Shown here piece by piece: positions 4,706-5,514 of a stretch of 5,514 nucleotides of DNA. A program made the position numbers and the translations under genes. Source of the DNA: Spirochaetia bacterium (GTDB taxonomy: Bacteria; Spirochaetota; Spirochaetia; PWKH01); assembly GCA_007128345.1 (NCBI GenBank), contig SKXS01000061.1, positions 1 through 5,514 on the forward strand, in the 5' to 3' direction. The notes beneath the pieces were generated by a model, which was not told where the DNA came from, searched no databases, and saw nothing but the letters and a program-made list of their open reading frames with translations. Positions within the stretch are counted from its first letter, which is position 1, and each line of letters starts with the position of its first letter.

Positions 4706-5455
4706 CTATATGATAAGCATAAATCCCAGCAGCAGACCTATAATAAACCCTATGTTGGCAGTGTGGCTGTCCATTCTGTTTGACTGGGGTATAAGCTCAT
4801 CATGTACAATATAGATCATGGCACCGGCAGCAAACGCCAAGGCTCCCCCAATAAGCACCTCGGAGATACCGAAAAGAATCAGGCCGATTGCAGCTCCTAC
4901 GGGAGTCATTAAACCGGCTCCGAGGGTAAAGAGCAGCACCTTGAGGTTGGAAAGCCCCCCGGCCTTGAGAGGACCCGCTACCGCCAGCCCTTCGGGGATA
5001 TTATGCAGTCCAATTGCTATTGCTATAGCCAGTCCGAGTTCCGGGCTCGACTCGACCCCTGCTCCGATTGCCAACCCCTCCGGCACATTGTGGAGGGCAA
5101 TCCCAAAGAAAATAAGATATCCGGTCCGTAAGACGGTCTTTTGGGTCGATTGAGGGGTATCAGCATTTTCCAGCATGAGATTGTCGCTTTCCGACATGTG
5201 GGCATGGGGCACTAACCGATCGAGCACATACATAAGCCCACAACCCAAGACAAAACCGATAATCAGCACCATCATGGAACCTAATTCAAGAGACTCCGGC
5301 ATTAATTCAAATACTGACACCGCTATCATAATACCACCGGCAAAACCGAGCAGCAGTGCCATGGTCTTCTTACCTGGTGAGCCGAAAAGCATAAGGACAA
5401 TGGCTCCCAATGCGGTGGATGTACCGGCTAACAAACTGTATAGTAAGCTTTCCAT
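4706..5455 (-). CDS. ZIP-family metal transporter, GufA type
   Basis: A 249-residue membrane protein of the ZIP (SLC39) family, which moves zinc and other divalent cations into the cytoplasm. The two metal-site signatures are intact: HNVPEG at 122-127 and HNIPEG at 151-156, in the helices expected to be TM4 and TM5. About eight hydrophobic segments are visible, near 4-24, 32-50, 60-78, 111-132, 138-160, 170-196, 200-217 and 232-249. The loop between the third and fourth is short (about 81-110) and carries only a small His cluster (PHAH, 83-86). Length and spacing fit the GufA branch. The frame is open to an ATG at 5509, but the ATG at 5455 is preceded by AGGAG at seven bases and starts directly at the first helix, so I choose it. 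It is separated from the PAP2 gene by 460 bases and is probably its own transcription unit. Metal specificity is not readable; zinc is the family default. Confidence 0.93.
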   Translation of the reverse strand: MESLLYSLLAGTSTALGAIVLMLFGSPGKKTMALLLGFAGGIMIAVSVFELMPESLELGSMMVLIIGFVLGCGLMYVLDRLVPHAHMSESDNLMLENADTPQSTQKTVLRTGYLIFFGIALHNVPEGLAIGAGVESSPELGLAIAIAIGLHNIPEGLAVAGPLKAGGLSNLKVLLFTLGAGLMTPVGAAIGLILFGISEVLIGGALAFAAGAMIYIVHDELIPQSNRMDSHTANIGFIIGLLLGFMLII

Positions 5456-5462
5456 ATTCTTG

Positions 5463-5467
5463 CTCCT
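5463..5467 (-). promoter_or_regulatory. ribosome binding site deciding the ZIP start
   Basis: AGGAG on the minus strand lies seven bases before the ATG at 5455. No comparable site can be checked for the upstream in-frame ATG at 5509, because only five bases of the window precede it, and the extra 18 residues (NALIYIRSKN and so on) do not look like part of a ZIP protein. Confidence 0.65.
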
Positions 5468-5496
5468 GATATAGATTAGTGCATTTCTCGTAGAAC

Positions 5497-5513
5497 TGAG
5501 TCTATTCAACTCA
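5497..5513. repeat. short inverted repeat upstream of the ZIP gene
   Basis: TGAGT (5497-5501) and ACTCA (5509-5513) are inverted copies with a 7-base spacer, 42 bases upstream of the ZIP start. It lies where an operator for a metal-responsive repressor could be, but it is short and cut close to the window edge. The 59 bases visible upstream contain no good -35/-10 pair, so the promoter may lie outside the window. Confidence 0.2.
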
Positions 5514-5514
5514 A

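Noticed and set aside
4686..4725. Possible intrinsic terminator of the ZIP gene (ATGCT/AGCAT stem and T6 run on the minus strand).
   Set aside because: The stem is weak and the T-run begins about nine bases after it, not directly.
4403..4783. 126-residue plus-strand open frame.
   Set aside because: It starts with TTG, has no ribosome binding site, shows no family resemblance and runs antisense into the ZIP gene.

Overview
The window is 5,514 bases of a mid-GC bacterial chromosome. Five complete protein-coding genes all read on the minus strand, and a fragment of a convergent plus-strand gene sits at the left edge. I see no rRNA, tRNA, CRISPR array, transposase or phage gene. The best guess for the organism is a free-living spirochaete or another anaerobe with a similar gene complement. 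The reasons are a GlpQ-type glycerophosphodiesterase made as a lipoprotein with a relaxed lipobox, a short phasin-like protein directly before an AarF/UbiB kinase, and a GufA-type ZIP transporter. This placement is inference and no single marker proves it.

Layout in the order of minus-strand transcription, right to left: a ZIP-family metal transporter (5455-4706); a 460-base stretch without a convincing gene but with many inverted repeats (4705-4246); a PAP2 membrane phosphatase with a clear sigma70-type promoter (promoter 4235-4206, gene 4182-3322); a 117-base intergenic region with an imperfect direct repeat and a hairpin (3321-3205); then a tight three-gene operon of phasin-like protein (3204-2845), AarF/ABC1/UbiB atypical kinase (2833-1142) and glycerophosphodiester phosphodiesterase lipoprotein (1128-112). 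Gaps inside the operon are 11 and 13 bases. Each downstream ribosome binding site lies against the stop codon of the gene before it, so translation is probably coupled. At the far left a plus-strand gene for a membrane protein ends at 73 and converges on the operon.

Four of the five genes point to membranes and lipids: a PAP2 phosphatase acting on lipid phosphates, a phasin-like surface-active protein, a membrane-anchored UbiB-type kinase/ATPase, and a lipoprotein that cleaves glycerophosphodiesters from phospholipid turnover. I infer a cell-envelope lipid maintenance or recycling locus. If the host makes neither ubiquinone nor polyhydroxyalkanoate, the family names 'UbiB' and 'phasin' would mislead, and the phasin/UbiB pair would be the most interesting protein-level lead.

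The strongest non-coding lead is the intergenic stretch 4246-4705. It contains several short inverted repeats, two perfect 10-base palindromes and mutually exclusive pairings, but no open reading frame with a ribosome binding site. It could be an unannotated structured RNA, a regulatory region or decayed sequence. Sequence reading alone cannot decide among these.
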